Positions 1-7,704 of a DNA stretch of 64,000 nt are shown in pieces; the first letter of the stretch is position 1, and the number at the start of each line of letters is the position of its first letter. The translations under genes were made by a program, and so were the position numbers. Source of the DNA: Lebetimonas sp. JH292 (GTDB lineage Bacteria; Campylobacterota; Campylobacteria; Campylobacterales; Nautiliaceae); the NCBI RefSeq assembly GCF_000523275.1, contig NZ_ATHQ01000001.1, positions 505,001 to 569,000 on the forward strand. Reading direction: 5' to 3'. The notes below the pieces were generated by a model. It was not told the origin of the DNA. It made no database searches and saw only the letters and a list, made by a program, of their open reading frames with translations.

Positions 1-180
1 TCTAACTGCGGATATGTAAAAGAGGATTTAAACTTAAAAGAGAGAGTTTGGATATGTCCTGTATGTAAGACAAAACACGATAGAGACATAAACGCAAGTA
101 TAAATATTTGCAAGGTTGGGGCATCAACCTTTGGCATAGATGGTGTAAGACCTATTATTAAACAGGCTACCATCGCTTAA
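1..180 (+). CDS. tnpB: TnpB (IS200/IS605 family) C-terminal fragment
   Basis: The frame is open from base 1 to a TAA at 178-180 and gives 59 residues; the 5' part lies outside the window. The fragment has the TnpB zinc finger (CGY, then CPVC about 17 residues later) followed at once by the HDRDINASI stretch, which carries the last RuvC-type acidic residue. It ends with the usual VGAST...VRP tail. TnpB is the RNA-guided nuclease of IS200/IS605 elements and cuts DNA using an RNA made from the element's right end. The ancestor of Cas12 is in this family. Whether the full protein is intact cannot be judged here. Confidence 0.9.
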   Translation, partial: SNCGYVKEDLNLKERVWICPVCKTKHDRDINASINICKVGASTFGIDGVRPIIKQATIA

Positions 181-220
181 AGCCAGAATCCCCCGCCTTT
201 AGGCGTGGGGAGTATGTCAA
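181..220 (+). mobile_element. IS200/IS605 right end and 3' part of the omega/reRNA scaffold
   Basis: Directly after the tnpB stop is a GC-rich hairpin (CCCC-CGCC, loop TTTA, GGCG-T-GGGG at 191-210) followed by AGTATGTCAA. This is the typical right-end imperfect hairpin of IS605-group elements, where the RNA scaffold ends and the guide begins. The bases just after 220 would therefore act as the guide. The boundary at 220 is inferred from this family pattern; the left end is not in the window. Confidence 0.7.
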
Positions 221-298
221 AAAAAATCCAAGTCCAATATTTTTAAAAATTTCTCCTCGTGTTTCTATATCATACCACATTTTTTTGATTATTTTCAT
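221..298 (-). pseudogene. Small gene truncated by the IS insertion
   Basis: An ATG at 298 follows a good ribosome binding site (GAAGAGG) and opens a frame of 26 native codons, starting MKIIKKMWYDIETRGEIF, before it runs into the IS right end at about 220. The rest would lie beyond the left end of the IS. The start region is nearly identical to that of the 76-residue gene at 666-896, so the two genes share their control region but not their coding sequence. The family is not recognised. Confidence 0.5.
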
Positions 299-551
299 AT
301 TATGACCTCTTCTCTTGCTTGTTTTTAATATTTTGTATTTTAATCGTGGTAGGTTATAGAGTGGTTGTTCCACTACCGCAAGTGGCGGTAGGGTGGGGAT
401 ATGCGGTTAGATTACCGCAAGGTGTAGAAAATGAGATTAATTATTATTCTCATTTTGGTAGCGGTGGTGGCGACACCGCTCTACTAAAAAGTGCGGGTTT
501 TCTCCCGTGCTTACCTACCACAATTATAGCATAAATTTTTCTCTTCCTCAA
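299..551 (-). promoter_or_regulatory. Promoter and long structured leader, copy A
   Basis: On the minus strand a promoter reads TTGAGG (551-546), a 17-base spacer and TATAAT (528-523). The roughly 220-base leader down to the ATG at 298 contains a series of short inverted repeats: GTGG/CCAC, TACCGC/GCGGTA, GCGGT/ACCGC, AAAATGAG/CTCATTTT and AGCGGTG/CACCGCT. Its last 60 bases (299-358) are almost the same as 896-955 in copy B. This suggests a transcribed, folded regulatory RNA. No known riboswitch class was recognised. Confidence 0.5.
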
Positions 552-669
552 AATTACTTTTTAATTGTTTATCGTGTTTTGGTTTATGTTTAACATCGCT
601 ATTAAAAATTATTATTATTCCGATTAGTGTTATTAATCCTCCAATTATTCCCAATAATATTCCATTCAT
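511..669 (-). CDS. Small single-span membrane protein with KHKPKHDK motif
   Basis: This 52-residue ORF starts at an ATG that overlaps the TGA of the upstream 76-residue gene (ATGA overlap), with GGAGG a few bases ahead. Residues 3-22 are one hydrophobic glycine/isoleucine-rich helix. A basic tail KHKPKHDK follows, then an acidic stretch and a short CYNCGR end. The KHKPKHDK motif is shared with the 37-residue protein at 4541-4654, which ends right after it. The last codons overlap the copy A promoter, so the C-terminal extension may have arisen when that unit was placed next to it. Function unknown. Confidence 0.55.
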   Translation of the reverse strand: MNGILLGIIGGLITLIGIIIIFNSDVKHKPKHDKQLKSNFEEEKNLCYNCGR

Positions 670-896
670 TGTAAATCCTCCAATTTGTCAGTTTCTATTT
701 TTAATTTCCAAGTTAAATATAAAACTATAACTATTATAGCAATAAATCCAAAAGTTACTAATAATTGTTTAAAAAAAGGCAATTTATCAAATGCGTTAAA
801 AATAAAAGCTATCATACCAAATAATGCAGTTAAAACAATTCCCCAAGCTAATCGGTAATTTGATACTTTTTCTTTTTCTTTCTCTAATTGGCTCAT
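666..896 (-). CDS. Small two-span membrane protein, unknown function
   Basis: The 76-residue protein starts at the ATG at 896 behind GAGAGGA. An upstream in-frame ATG at 1004 exists but lies inside the leader, so it was not used. The order is a charged N-terminus (MSQLEKEKEKVSNY), a hydrophobic segment at about 17-34, a short loop, a second segment at about 44-64 and a charged end. It is translationally coupled to the 52-residue gene at 511-669. I do not recognise the family. Pairs of tiny membrane proteins under a folded leader recall type I toxin or phage-defence effectors, but that is only an analogy. Confidence 0.6.
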   Translation of the reverse strand: MSQLEKEKEKVSNYRLAWGIVLTALFGMIAFIFNAFDKLPFFKQLLVTFGFIAIIVIVLYLTWKLKIETDKLEDLQ

Positions 897-1105
897 ATTA
901 TCCTCTCTTCTTTTGCTTGTTTTAAATATTTTGTATTTTAATCGTGGTAGGTTACCATCGGCTAATCCGGCAAGGGTGGCGGGTAGGGAGTTGGGATAGC
1001 CCAACTGAAAGGTAGCCGATGGATAGGATAGTTATAGTCCTATTGATAGTGACTCTTGCCCTGTATCTCCTACACAATTATATCACAAATTTTTTTATTA
1101 CTCAT
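897..1105 (-). promoter_or_regulatory. Promoter and structured leader, copy B
   Basis: A TATAAT box (1082-1077, minus strand) sits at the same relative place as in copy A. The leader to the ATG at 896 is about 175 bases. It folds with a 10-bp outer stem (955-964 with 1013-1022) enclosing GTTGGG/CCCAAC (990-995 with 1000-1005). The last 60 bases match copy A closely although the stems differ in sequence, so structure may be kept more than sequence. Confidence 0.5.
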
Positions 1106-1156
1106 AATTTATTCTTAAAAGATTTTATTTTTACTTTTTTATTTTCCATCTTTTTT

Positions 1157-1429
1157 TTATTTTCTCTTTAAAAGTTCTATTGAAAAAAACTCTTTTAATT
1201 TAAACGTAGGAGCTTCTCCTTTTATTAACCCTTCTAATTTTTCATCTTCTTTTTCCTGTTGTTTATATTTCAAAATGGTTGTTATATAATCGTCTGTATA
1301 GGTAATATAATATTTTCTGACATTATAAAGGAACTCTTTTGGAGTTAGGATTTTTTCTTTTAACATATAAGCAATATCATAAAAATCCCTTATTTTAGTT
1401 ACCTTCTTTTGTAAAAATATTATATGCAA
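1157..1429 (-). pseudogene. Remnant of an AbiEii-like nucleotidyltransferase, C-terminal part
   Basis: About 90 residues are open, with an RDFYDIAYMLKEKILTP stretch. This resembles the C-terminal 'RD-x-YDI' region of AbiEii/AbiGii type nucleotidyltransferase toxins. Related-looking coding sequence continues upstream to about 1530 in another frame (EAYILRNRDIAYNIF), so the gene is frameshifted and lacks its catalytic N-terminal part. No AbiEi-like antitoxin gene is visible nearby. The family call rests on a short motif and is weak. Confidence 0.35.
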
Positions 1430-1525
1430 TATCCCTGTTTCTTAATATATAGGCTTCATTTAATTTCTCTTTTTCGGATATATTCTCAAATAAGTTTTTT
1501 TCAGGCAAAAATTTTTTATATTTTT

Positions 1526-1769
1526 TTATAAGCTTTTCTTCAAGTTAGATATTAATTTATCCGGATAAATATACTTAATTTGTTTCTTAAAAATCTTGAA
1601 ATTGTTTTTCTTTAAGAAAAAAAATAAATTTTCCTTATCAAACCAATCAACATATTTTGAATAAGGCATACTCCTAACATCAATAACTATATCAATATCA
1701 TATTTTTTTAGTAAATTAGTAAAATTATCTAATGTGTGAATAGAATGTCCTTGTAAAAATTGTTTTCAT
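1526..1769 (-). pseudogene. DUF488-family remnant
   Basis: After an ATG at 1769 and a one-base frame slip within the first six codons, the frame reads QGHSIHTLDNFTNLLKKY, then IDIVIDVRSMPYSKYVDWF and ends at a TAA at 1526. GHS near the start followed by a hydrophobic-DVRS-x-P stretch is the signature of DUF488 proteins. At about 75 residues it is much shorter than the family (usually over 120) and frameshifted, so it is a decaying copy. Confidence 0.55.
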
Positions 1770-1817
1770 TTTTTTTTACTTTTGTGTTTAATTCAAAACA
1801 GGGGCAGCCTACCCCTC

Positions 1818-2201
1818 TTACCATCTGCTTATCATATTCCTGTCTATTGAACCGACCTGTCTGCTTACAGAACTGATATTTGAATTGACGCTTGCCAAAT
1901 CGGCTGAGATGACTTTTTGGAGTTTTAGTATATCTCCTCTTATTGTTCCTGTACTATCGCCTAAAAGTTCTGCTATATGAACAATATTATTGCGCTCATC
2001 GCCGTTTTTGTCTATATATTTTTTCAATTCCTCAACAGCTTTGTCTATTTTGTCAAGTTTTTCTTCGTCAATATCGTCTTTGCTAAATTCTCTTTCATCT
2101 ATTTTTTTCATGATGAGATTAAAGGCATTGTCACTTAGTTCTTTTTTTACTTGCATCTCCATTTCGTTTATATCCTGGGATATGAAAGACTGCATTTCCA
2201 T
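1818..2201 (-). CDS. Hypothetical coiled-coil protein
   Basis: A 127-residue ORF. Residues 1-75 are charged and helical (many E, K and D), with a predicted coiled coil. Residues 75-127 read like a helical adaptor with serine-rich repeats (NSNISSVSRQVGSIDRN). A further short open stretch lies upstream at about 2220-2300 and was probably once part of the same gene. No family recognised. It lies among broken genes, so it may itself be a fragment. Confidence 0.4.
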   Translation of the reverse strand: MEMQSFISQDINEMEMQVKKELSDNAFNLIMKKIDEREFSKDDIDEEKLDKIDKAVEELKKYIDKNGDERNNIVHIAELLGDSTGTIRGDILKLQKVISADLASVNSNISSVSRQVGSIDRNMISRW

Positions 2202-2375
2202 TCTTAATCTTTCTTTTTCTTACATTTTTTCCCTGTTTTCGTAAAGATGTTTGCTTAATTTTTCGTCTAATTTTTCCGACTTTTTTCTCTCTCATTGTAT
2301 CATAGCGTCTCCTTTTTTTTTAATTTATAATTAATTTATTTTATAATTCTTCTCATTAGCTTTCCTTTTTAGCAA

Positions 2376-2562
2376 TTAAGTTTTTAAACCTGCTTTGATT
2401 TTTAAATTGTAAAAATCATCTTCAAGCTCTTTAATCCTTTGCTCGTATTCTTCTATTATTTTTTTGTATTCTTCAGTTCCCGACTTTAAGCTCTTTATTT
2501 TCTTTTTTAAGCTCCTCGTTTTCGGTTTTTAGTTCTTTGAATTTAGGCATCAGTTCAATCAT
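2376..2562 (-). pseudogene. Frameshifted coiled-coil fragment
   Basis: From an ATG at 2562 the reading is MIELMPKFKELKTENEELKK and so on, with heptads of L, E and K. A one-base slip near 2490 is needed to continue through IIEEYEQRIKELEDDFYNL to a stop at 2376. It is a leucine-zipper-like fragment of about 60 residues with no recognisable function. Confidence 0.35.
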
Positions 2563-2629
2563 TCGTTTGCGTCTTATCTCTTCCCTTTATAATTATATGA
2601 ATTAAATTTCTTACAAAAAGAAAAAAAAG

Positions 2630-3501
2630 TATGAAATTAATGGAAATGTTTTTTTATCTTTCTCTAGATATAAAACAATCTATTATTCCTAAAAATCAAA
2701 TTTAATAAATAAAGAAGTAAGGCCAATAGGTAATCAAAATATAGGTATTATAAAAAAAATTTTGTATCCTAAAAGATGGTAAATTATTTTAAACAAAAAG
2801 GTAAAAAAATACAAATCCAGCAAGAACCTATTGTAGGAATAATATTTAAAAAGAATAATAACAATATAATATATTCTTACCTTGCAAGTCATTTAAAATT
2901 TTACTATTCGCCTAAAGATATAAATAGAAATATGACTATTCCAAATGTTGAAAGAAAGAGTTTTATTGAAAATGCCATAAAAAAGAGTAATATTGCTTAT
3001 TTAAATATTCAGCCTTAACAAAAACAATTTTATAGATTTTATCCTGTAAAATTTATAGGTTTTAAAAAGGTAGATTATATAACAAATTTATTAGTTAAAA
3101 CGAATGAAGATATTATAACTATTTATCCTAAAAGGATACCTACTATTTTGAAAAAAGAAAAAAATATATTAATAACTATTCTTCTAATATTAATACTTCT
3201 AAAACCACATACATAAAAAATCTTTTTAAAGGATTGAAATCAATTTATGAAAAAACAAATGTAGAATTCAAATTAATAAATAAAAAAGATTATTCCATTG
3301 AAGAATTTAATTCTCAAAATATTGTAAATAAGGTTTTACAATATAAAAATGATAATGATTTGATTCCGCCTTTGGTGATTACAATCGGATCAGAAAGATT
3401 ATTATGAAGACATGAAAAGAAAATTATTTAAATATGGATTTATTACTCAAAATATAATATATGAACATTTACTTACTTCTAAATATTCTGCAAATAAATA
3501 A
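2630..3501 (+). pseudogene. Degraded Argonaute-like gene (candidate)
   Basis: Coding sequence can be followed across several frames: LINKEVRPIGNQNIGIIKK before 2776, the open stretch 2776-3018, then PVKFIGFKKVDYITNLLVK, then a helical linker, and finally IPPLVITIG, a one-base slip, DQKDYYEDMKRKLFKYG and FITQNI, with a stop at 3499-3501. A hydrophobic strand followed by D-x-YY-x-x-(M)K-x-x-L-x-x-x-G-x-x-(T/S)Q-(N)I is the pattern at the MID-PIWI junction of prokaryotic Argonautes. The DEDX nuclease part that should follow is missing. The call is an inference from a short motif in a broken gene. Confidence 0.35.
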
Positions 3502-3825
3502 TTTACTTTTGCAAATTTTAGTTAAATATGGGATGTTTCTTGCAGTGTTATAAGAAACTCCGCTTAATTTTGCCACCTGATAAGCGTTTACCGGTTTGCC
3601 TTGTAATCTTAAAAGATTAACAGCGTTTTGAATCTTCTCTTTTGTCTTTGTAGTCTTAACAGCTCTTGCCTTTTCCGGATTTCTTAACCTGTTAATAACT
3701 TTTGACTTTGTTAGCAGTGTATTAATTGCGTTGACGATTTCGGGGTCGCTTATTTTGCCCGTTATTACTGCGTCAATCAGTCTGTTAGGCAACGTAAATT
3801 CTATGTTTTCAAGCTTTAATCTCAT
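3469..3825 (-). CDS. Small helix-turn-helix protein
   Basis: 118 residues. Residues 60-100 hold a helix-turn-helix: KTKEKIQNAVNLLRLQGKPV, then AYQVAKLSGVSYNTARNI. Such segments occur in small DNA-binding proteins of integrating elements and replicons. The last 20 residues are cysteine- and lysine-rich and overlap the antisense end of the Argonaute-like remnant, so the C-terminus may be frameshifted. A good RBS (GGATTGAAATG) precedes the start, and the AT-rich gap upstream carries repeated TATAGTTTA-like boxes (3846-4020) that could be operators. Confidence 0.45.
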   Translation of the reverse strand: MRLKLENIEFTLPNRLIDAVITGKISDPEIVNAINTLLTKSKVINRLRNPEKARAVKTTKTKEKIQNAVNLLRLQGKPVNAYQVAKLSGVSYNTARNIPYLTKICKSKLFICRIFRSK

Positions 3826-4056
3826 TTCAATCCTTTCATTTTATATTATAGTTTAACTATTTAATGTATATTATATAATAACTATAGCTAAAAATCAAGT
3901 ATAAAGACTGCATACACTTAAAAAACAATAAAAAATCGTTAAAAAAATAACGAAAAAACGGCAAAAGATGACAAAAAATAATCAAAAATTTTATATTGTT
4001 ATAGTTTATATATAGTCAATATATATTATAGAATAATACATATTTACCACTTTTCT
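3826..4056. other. AT-rich intergenic gap with TATAGTT-type boxes
   Basis: No gene is visible in these 230 bases. The stretch contains several related short words (TATAGTTTAACTAT, AACTATAGCTA, TATAGTTTATATATAG) that could serve as promoter/operator sites for the helix-turn-helix gene. It also lies downstream of the RelB-like gene, where a toxin partner would be expected but is not found. Confidence 0.3.
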
Positions 4057-4299
4057 TTACTTTTTCAATATCTTTTTTAAAAGATATTTGTATTTTTTTT
4101 TATTATTTTCAATGTTGTTAATTCTTTTCTCTAATTCTTTACTTGGAACTTTTAAATCAAATGGAATACCTTTCTCCATAGCAACTTTTGCTAAAAAAAT
4201 ATTTACAGCGTCCCCAAAAGATATTCCTAATTTTTTAAATACTTCTTTTGCTTCATCGTAAAATTCTTTTTCAACTCTTATACTGGTTTGCATTCTCAT
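4057..4299 (-). CDS. RelB/DinJ-family antitoxin, no partner toxin visible
   Basis: 80 residues. The N-terminal half is a ribbon-helix-helix: RMQTSIRVEKEFYDEAKEVF, then GISFGDAVNIFLAKVAMEKG, followed by IPFDLKVP. This AVNIF-x-x-x-V-x-x-x-G-IPF-x-x-x-(V/P) pattern is the hallmark of RelB/DinJ antitoxins. The lysine-rich C-terminus would bind and neutralise a RelE/YafQ-type toxin. That toxin gene normally follows directly, but the 230 bases downstream have no such ORF, so the gene is an orphan here. It is probably self-regulated through the palindrome at 4323-4340. Confidence 0.8.
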   Translation of the reverse strand: MRMQTSIRVEKEFYDEAKEVFKKLGISFGDAVNIFLAKVAMEKGIPFDLKVPSKELEKRINNIENNKKKYKYLLKKILKK

Positions 4300-4319
4300 A
4301 GCAATCCTTTTTTTAATTC

Positions 4320-4348
4320 ATTATACACCAATTGGAGTATAAAATCAA
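4320..4348 (-). promoter_or_regulatory. Promoter and palindromic operator of the RelB-like gene
   Basis: On the minus strand TTGATT (4348-4343), a 17-base spacer and TATAAT (4325-4320) form a near-consensus promoter. The spacer is filled by a near-perfect 18-bp palindrome, ATACACCAATTGGAGTAT at 4323-4340 (16 of 18 positions symmetric). This is a natural operator for a dimeric ribbon-helix-helix repressor. Confidence 0.65.
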
Positions 4349-4540
4349 GTTTATATAGATTTGAATTGTGTTAAGTTTTAATAGAGATTTTTTATGAAAA
4401 AAATTGCAATTTTATCCACTAAATCTTTTTTCATTTCAAGATAAATTTCTTATTTTAAAATTACCATCTATTCCCAAAATAAACAGCTGGAACAATGAAA
4501 CAAAAGAGAATATAAATATATTTAAGTTTTTCTATCATTT

Positions 4541-4654
4541 TTATTTATCGTGTTTTGGTTTGTGTTTGGTATCTGGCTTTACTAATAAAGCAAATATAAG
4601 ACCTGCTAATAAAAATGCTCCAACTCCTAAGTAAGTCATTAATACATTACTCAT
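4541..4654 (-). CDS. Small single-span membrane protein ending in KHKPKHDK
   Basis: 37 residues: a short N-terminus, a hydrophobic helix at about 6-25 and the basic tail TKHKPKHDK at the very end. The start at 4654 has AGGGG nine bases ahead, and a TATAAT box lies at 4683-4678, so the gene has its own short leader. The same tail occurs in the 52-residue protein at 511-669, which suggests a family of tiny membrane proteins in this island. Function unknown. Confidence 0.55.
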   Translation of the reverse strand: MSNVLMTYLGVGAFLLAGLIFALLVKPDTKHKPKHDK

Positions 4655-4675
4655 TGTTAGCCCCTTTATTTATTA

Positions 4676-4875
4676 ATATTATACCATTTATTTTAAATAA
4701 ATTTTAGCTTTAATAACTTTACCAAATTTAGCTGTTATAATAGAAAAGGCTGTTTCAATACCTTTTCTTATTTTACTTATAACAAAATATTCTTTATCTT
4801 TTTTCATATTGTTTCTAAAAACAGGGATTTTATCAGTATTTAAACTTCTGTTGAGCTCATCTTCTATTTTACTGA
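4676..4875 (-). pseudogene. DDE transposase C-terminal remnant
   Basis: Reading across a one-base slip gives LNTDKIPVFRNNMKKDKEYF, then RKGIETAFSIITAKFGKVIKA. An R-K-x-IE-x-x-FS segment near the end is common in DDE transposases of the IS982/IS4-like groups. The upstream part of the gene was displaced where IS256-like sequence starts at about 4876. The exact family is uncertain. Confidence 0.35.
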
Positions 4876-5755
4876 TTCTTCAAATTTATTATGGGAAATA
4901 AAAAAAAATAAGTGCATTTAATATTAAATAGATTTTAACGATTCAATAAAAGCAAAAAAAGATGAAAGATTAAAAAGAAATAAAAAAAATAATTGAAGAC
5001 CAATTCTTTTTTATGTAAAGCATAAAAATCATTTTAAATAAGGTTTTAGTTTGTTTTCGAAAATTATACAAATTGAAAATAATTTCTAATAGGTTCTGAA
5101 TACTCAAAGTAAGTTGATAATATATACTTTTTTTAAATCGTACTTAGAACCAACATATTTCATTGAATATCTAATTTGATGAATAATACAAATCCTTTTA
5201 ATCCGTCAACAGAAGCTATTAAAATATCCTCTACTCCTCTGTTATTTAAATCTGTTACAAATTTTGCACCTTCATTTTATCATCTTTTATTTTAAATTAT
5301 TCCAGGAGTAATTTTATCTACTATTCTTGAAATTAAGCTATCACTCATTTCTACATCATACATCTCTTTTACCTGTTTTTCTATATCTCTTAAACTCATC
5401 CCTCTCGCATACATTGCTATTATCTCATCTTCTGTCCTACTGATAGTCCTTTGGCCTTTTTTTACTATTTGAGGCTCAAATTCACTCTTTCTGTCTCTTG
5501 GAATATTTAACCTAATCTCTCCACTGTCACTACGAACTGTTTTTGAGTAATAACCATTCTTTGAAATATCATTATTCTCTACGAACTCTTCAATCTCTGC
5601 TTTTAGCATATTCTCTATCTCTTCATAAATTCTTTTATTACTTTAGATTTATTTTCTAAAATCTATATTATTTAATACCGCTTCTTTTCTCATAATATAT
5701 CCTTTCATTTTATTTTTTTCTTATTCTAATTTATCTTACACAAATTTTGAAGCGG
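4876..5755 (-). mobile_element. IS256-family element, decayed transposase
   Basis: From an ATG at 5693 (MRKEAVLNNIDF), with frame slips, the gene reads into the 105-residue open stretch 5292-5609: NGYYSKTVRSDSGEIRLNIP, RTEDEIIAMYARGMSLRDIE and SLISRIVDKI, the well-known N-terminal region of IS256 (mutator) transposases. Beyond the stop, pieces such as TDLNNRGVEDILIASVDGLK and YFEYSEPIRN continue the family order. Frameshifts and stops make it non-functional. Possible terminal repeats with a CTTCAAA core lie near 4875 and 5750. Confidence 0.75.
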
Positions 5756-7039
5756 TATCCATAGTTACATACATCTTCAATTATTTCTTTTTCATTTTTA
5801 GCAATAATTAAAAATTTATTTATATTACCAAATACTATATTTAATCTTTTTAAAATTTCTTCTTTTGTATAATCTATCCAAAAACCGAATATATTTTCGC
5901 ATCTGTTTTTTTGATAAAAAGTATTTTTTTATATTTTTAGAAACAGTTACAATATTTTTTTGTTTTAAAGTAATCTCTTTTGATTTATTTTGGATTTATT
6001 TTATTAAAATATTTAAAATATTTAATAAAATTTTATTGGCATAAAGCAGATTTTTTCTATAAATAGCCACACCAAAAGGTGCATATTCATCCAAAATTTT
6101 ATATATTTCTTCATAGTTATAAAGTTTTTTATATAATTTTTCAAAAACAGAGGCAATTTTTTCAAATTCTTTTAAAAAATATTTATACTTTGTAACTTTT
6201 TCCAATTCTTTGATATCATCTAATCCTTTAACTAAAGTATTAAAGACAAAATCAATATCATTAATTATCTTTTTAAGAAAAATCAATCCAAAAATAAATA
6301 ATAAAATTAAAACTATTATCTCAGCTAAAAACATTTTTAAAAAATATTTTTCAAAAATCAACAGTTTTTTACTGTAATCAATAGAAAGAGCCAAAATTAT
6401 TTTTTTATTTATGGGATAATAAATAATTAAATTCTTGTTTTTAATGTTATATAGTCTATTTTTATTTTTTATTACAATATTAACAACAAATCCGTTTTTT
6501 TCAAAAATTTTTTTGCTTAAAATTTCATAAACTACTAATTTACCGTTTTTTTTAGTCTCATTAGTATTTGTAATATCTGTGATATAAACAAAATATATCT
6601 TATTATTTAATAAATAAACAGCAAATCCATTTTTTTTATAGTTAAAAAGAGGAAGTTTTTTTAAAATTATCTCTTTATTGTTTTTTACAGCTCTGCCGTA
6701 TACTAAATTTAAATTTTTATCCAAAAACACCATGCCATCAATTCCAAGATTTAATAATGTATCTCCTCCACCGAAATTTGATTTGATAAACTCATTGTTT
6801 CTATTTTGTATAAAATTATATGCATCATCCCACTCGGCCCAATCGTTTGCAATCTTTTCTAAAAAACTTTTTTCTTTTTTTACAATAAAATCAACCTGGG
6901 ATAATTTTTCCTGAACATAATCTTCAGTAAAATTATTAAACAAATTATGGTAAGAATATGAAAAAAACCCGACAATCAATAAAATGGAAATAAATACATA
7001 AAAAATATAATACTTTAGCAGCTTTTGGTAAATATTCAT
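5756..7039 (-). pseudogene. CHASE4-domain membrane sensor, 3' end lost
   Basis: The intact part (5996-7039) starts at an ATG behind AAGGG and encodes about 347 residues: membrane helix (about 10-28), a CHASE4 sensor domain with the hallmark NDWAEWDDAYNF, a second membrane helix at about 235-260, a HAMP-like linker and a PAS-like start (YAPFGVAIYRKNLLYANKIL). A TAA at 5996 interrupts it. The same frame resumes with KEITLKQKNIVTVSKNIKKY, then needs slips to DYTKEEILKRLNIVFGNI before reaching the IS256-like end at about 5755. The output domain, probably GGDEF, EAL or kinase, is gone. The remaining protein would sense but not signal. Confidence 0.7.
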
Positions 7040-7158
7040 TATATCCCTTTTAATAATTAAATAATCCTGTTTATAAAAATACCAAAACAAATATTTATTT
7101 GATTATTAACAATAAAATGAGAAATATAAGTGACAGACACTTAATTATGAAGTTAATC
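7040..7158. other. Intergenic gap between the broken sensor gene and tRNA-Ser
   Basis: About 120 AT-rich bases with no gene. The island's right edge lies at or before the tRNA gene. No clear attachment-site repeat of the tRNA 3' end was seen at the other edge of the window. Confidence 0.3.
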
Positions 7159-7249
<91 letters not shown>

Positions 7250-7332
7250 AATTTGTGGAATAAAATTATACCAAAATTTTTATTTATTGCAAGAAATATA
7301 AAAAAGGATTTAACAAATTTTAAATCCTTTTA

Positions 7333-7704
7333 TTAAAATCTGTGATGGGAACAGGATTTATCCAAACTCATTTTTTGGGTTTTACCTTCTAAAAATCTGT
7401 TTATTGCCTCTTCTACCGTATTTGTAGAATCATCATAATATACATCTATTCCTTCATTTATAAATCCTTCAAATGGCCTTGGACCAATTCCCGCAACAAT
7501 CAAAGCATCAGCTCCGAGATTTTTAATATTGCTAACGGCATTATCACATGCCCCATCACCATGGCCTGAATTTTGAGCAAAATCAACATCTTTTATTTTT
7601 CCATTTTCAATATCAACCATTACATAAAAAGGCGCTCTTCCAAAATGCGCCCCTCTTTTAGCCATTAATCCGTCAGGAGTATTTGTAGGAATTACTATTC
7701 TCAT
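7333..7704 (-). CDS. Dinitrogenase FeMo-cofactor biosynthesis-like (NifX/NifB C-terminal fold) protein
   Basis: 123 residues with the fold of the NifX/NafY and NifB C-terminal family: MRIVIPTNTPDGLMAKRGAH with a GRAP-x-Y motif, an acidic/glycine loop GHGDGACDNA, and GADALIVAGIGPRPFEGFI. These proteins bind or carry metal-sulfur clusters; outside nitrogen fixers their cargo is unknown. The end SCSHHRF adds possible metal ligands. It overlaps the next gene upstream by four bases (7701-7704), so the two are coexpressed. No nif genes are visible in the window. Confidence 0.8.
   Translation of the reverse strand: MRIVIPTNTPDGLMAKRGAHFGRAPFYVMVDIENGKIKDVDFAQNSGHGDGACDNAVSNIKNLGADALIVAGIGPRPFEGFINEGIDVYYDDSTNTVEEAINRFLEGKTQKMSLDKSCSHHRF

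Noticed and set aside
191-210. The tnpB hairpin as a rho-independent terminator
   Set aside because: The following bases AGTATGTCAA do not form a T-run, and the hairpin matches the IS605 right end.
4404-4634. 76-residue plus-strand frame opposite the small membrane gene
   Set aside because: The minus-strand gene has a good ribosome site and promoter; the plus frame lacks a ribosome site and family match. A short MKKIAILSTKS start in another frame may be a fragment but cannot be supported.
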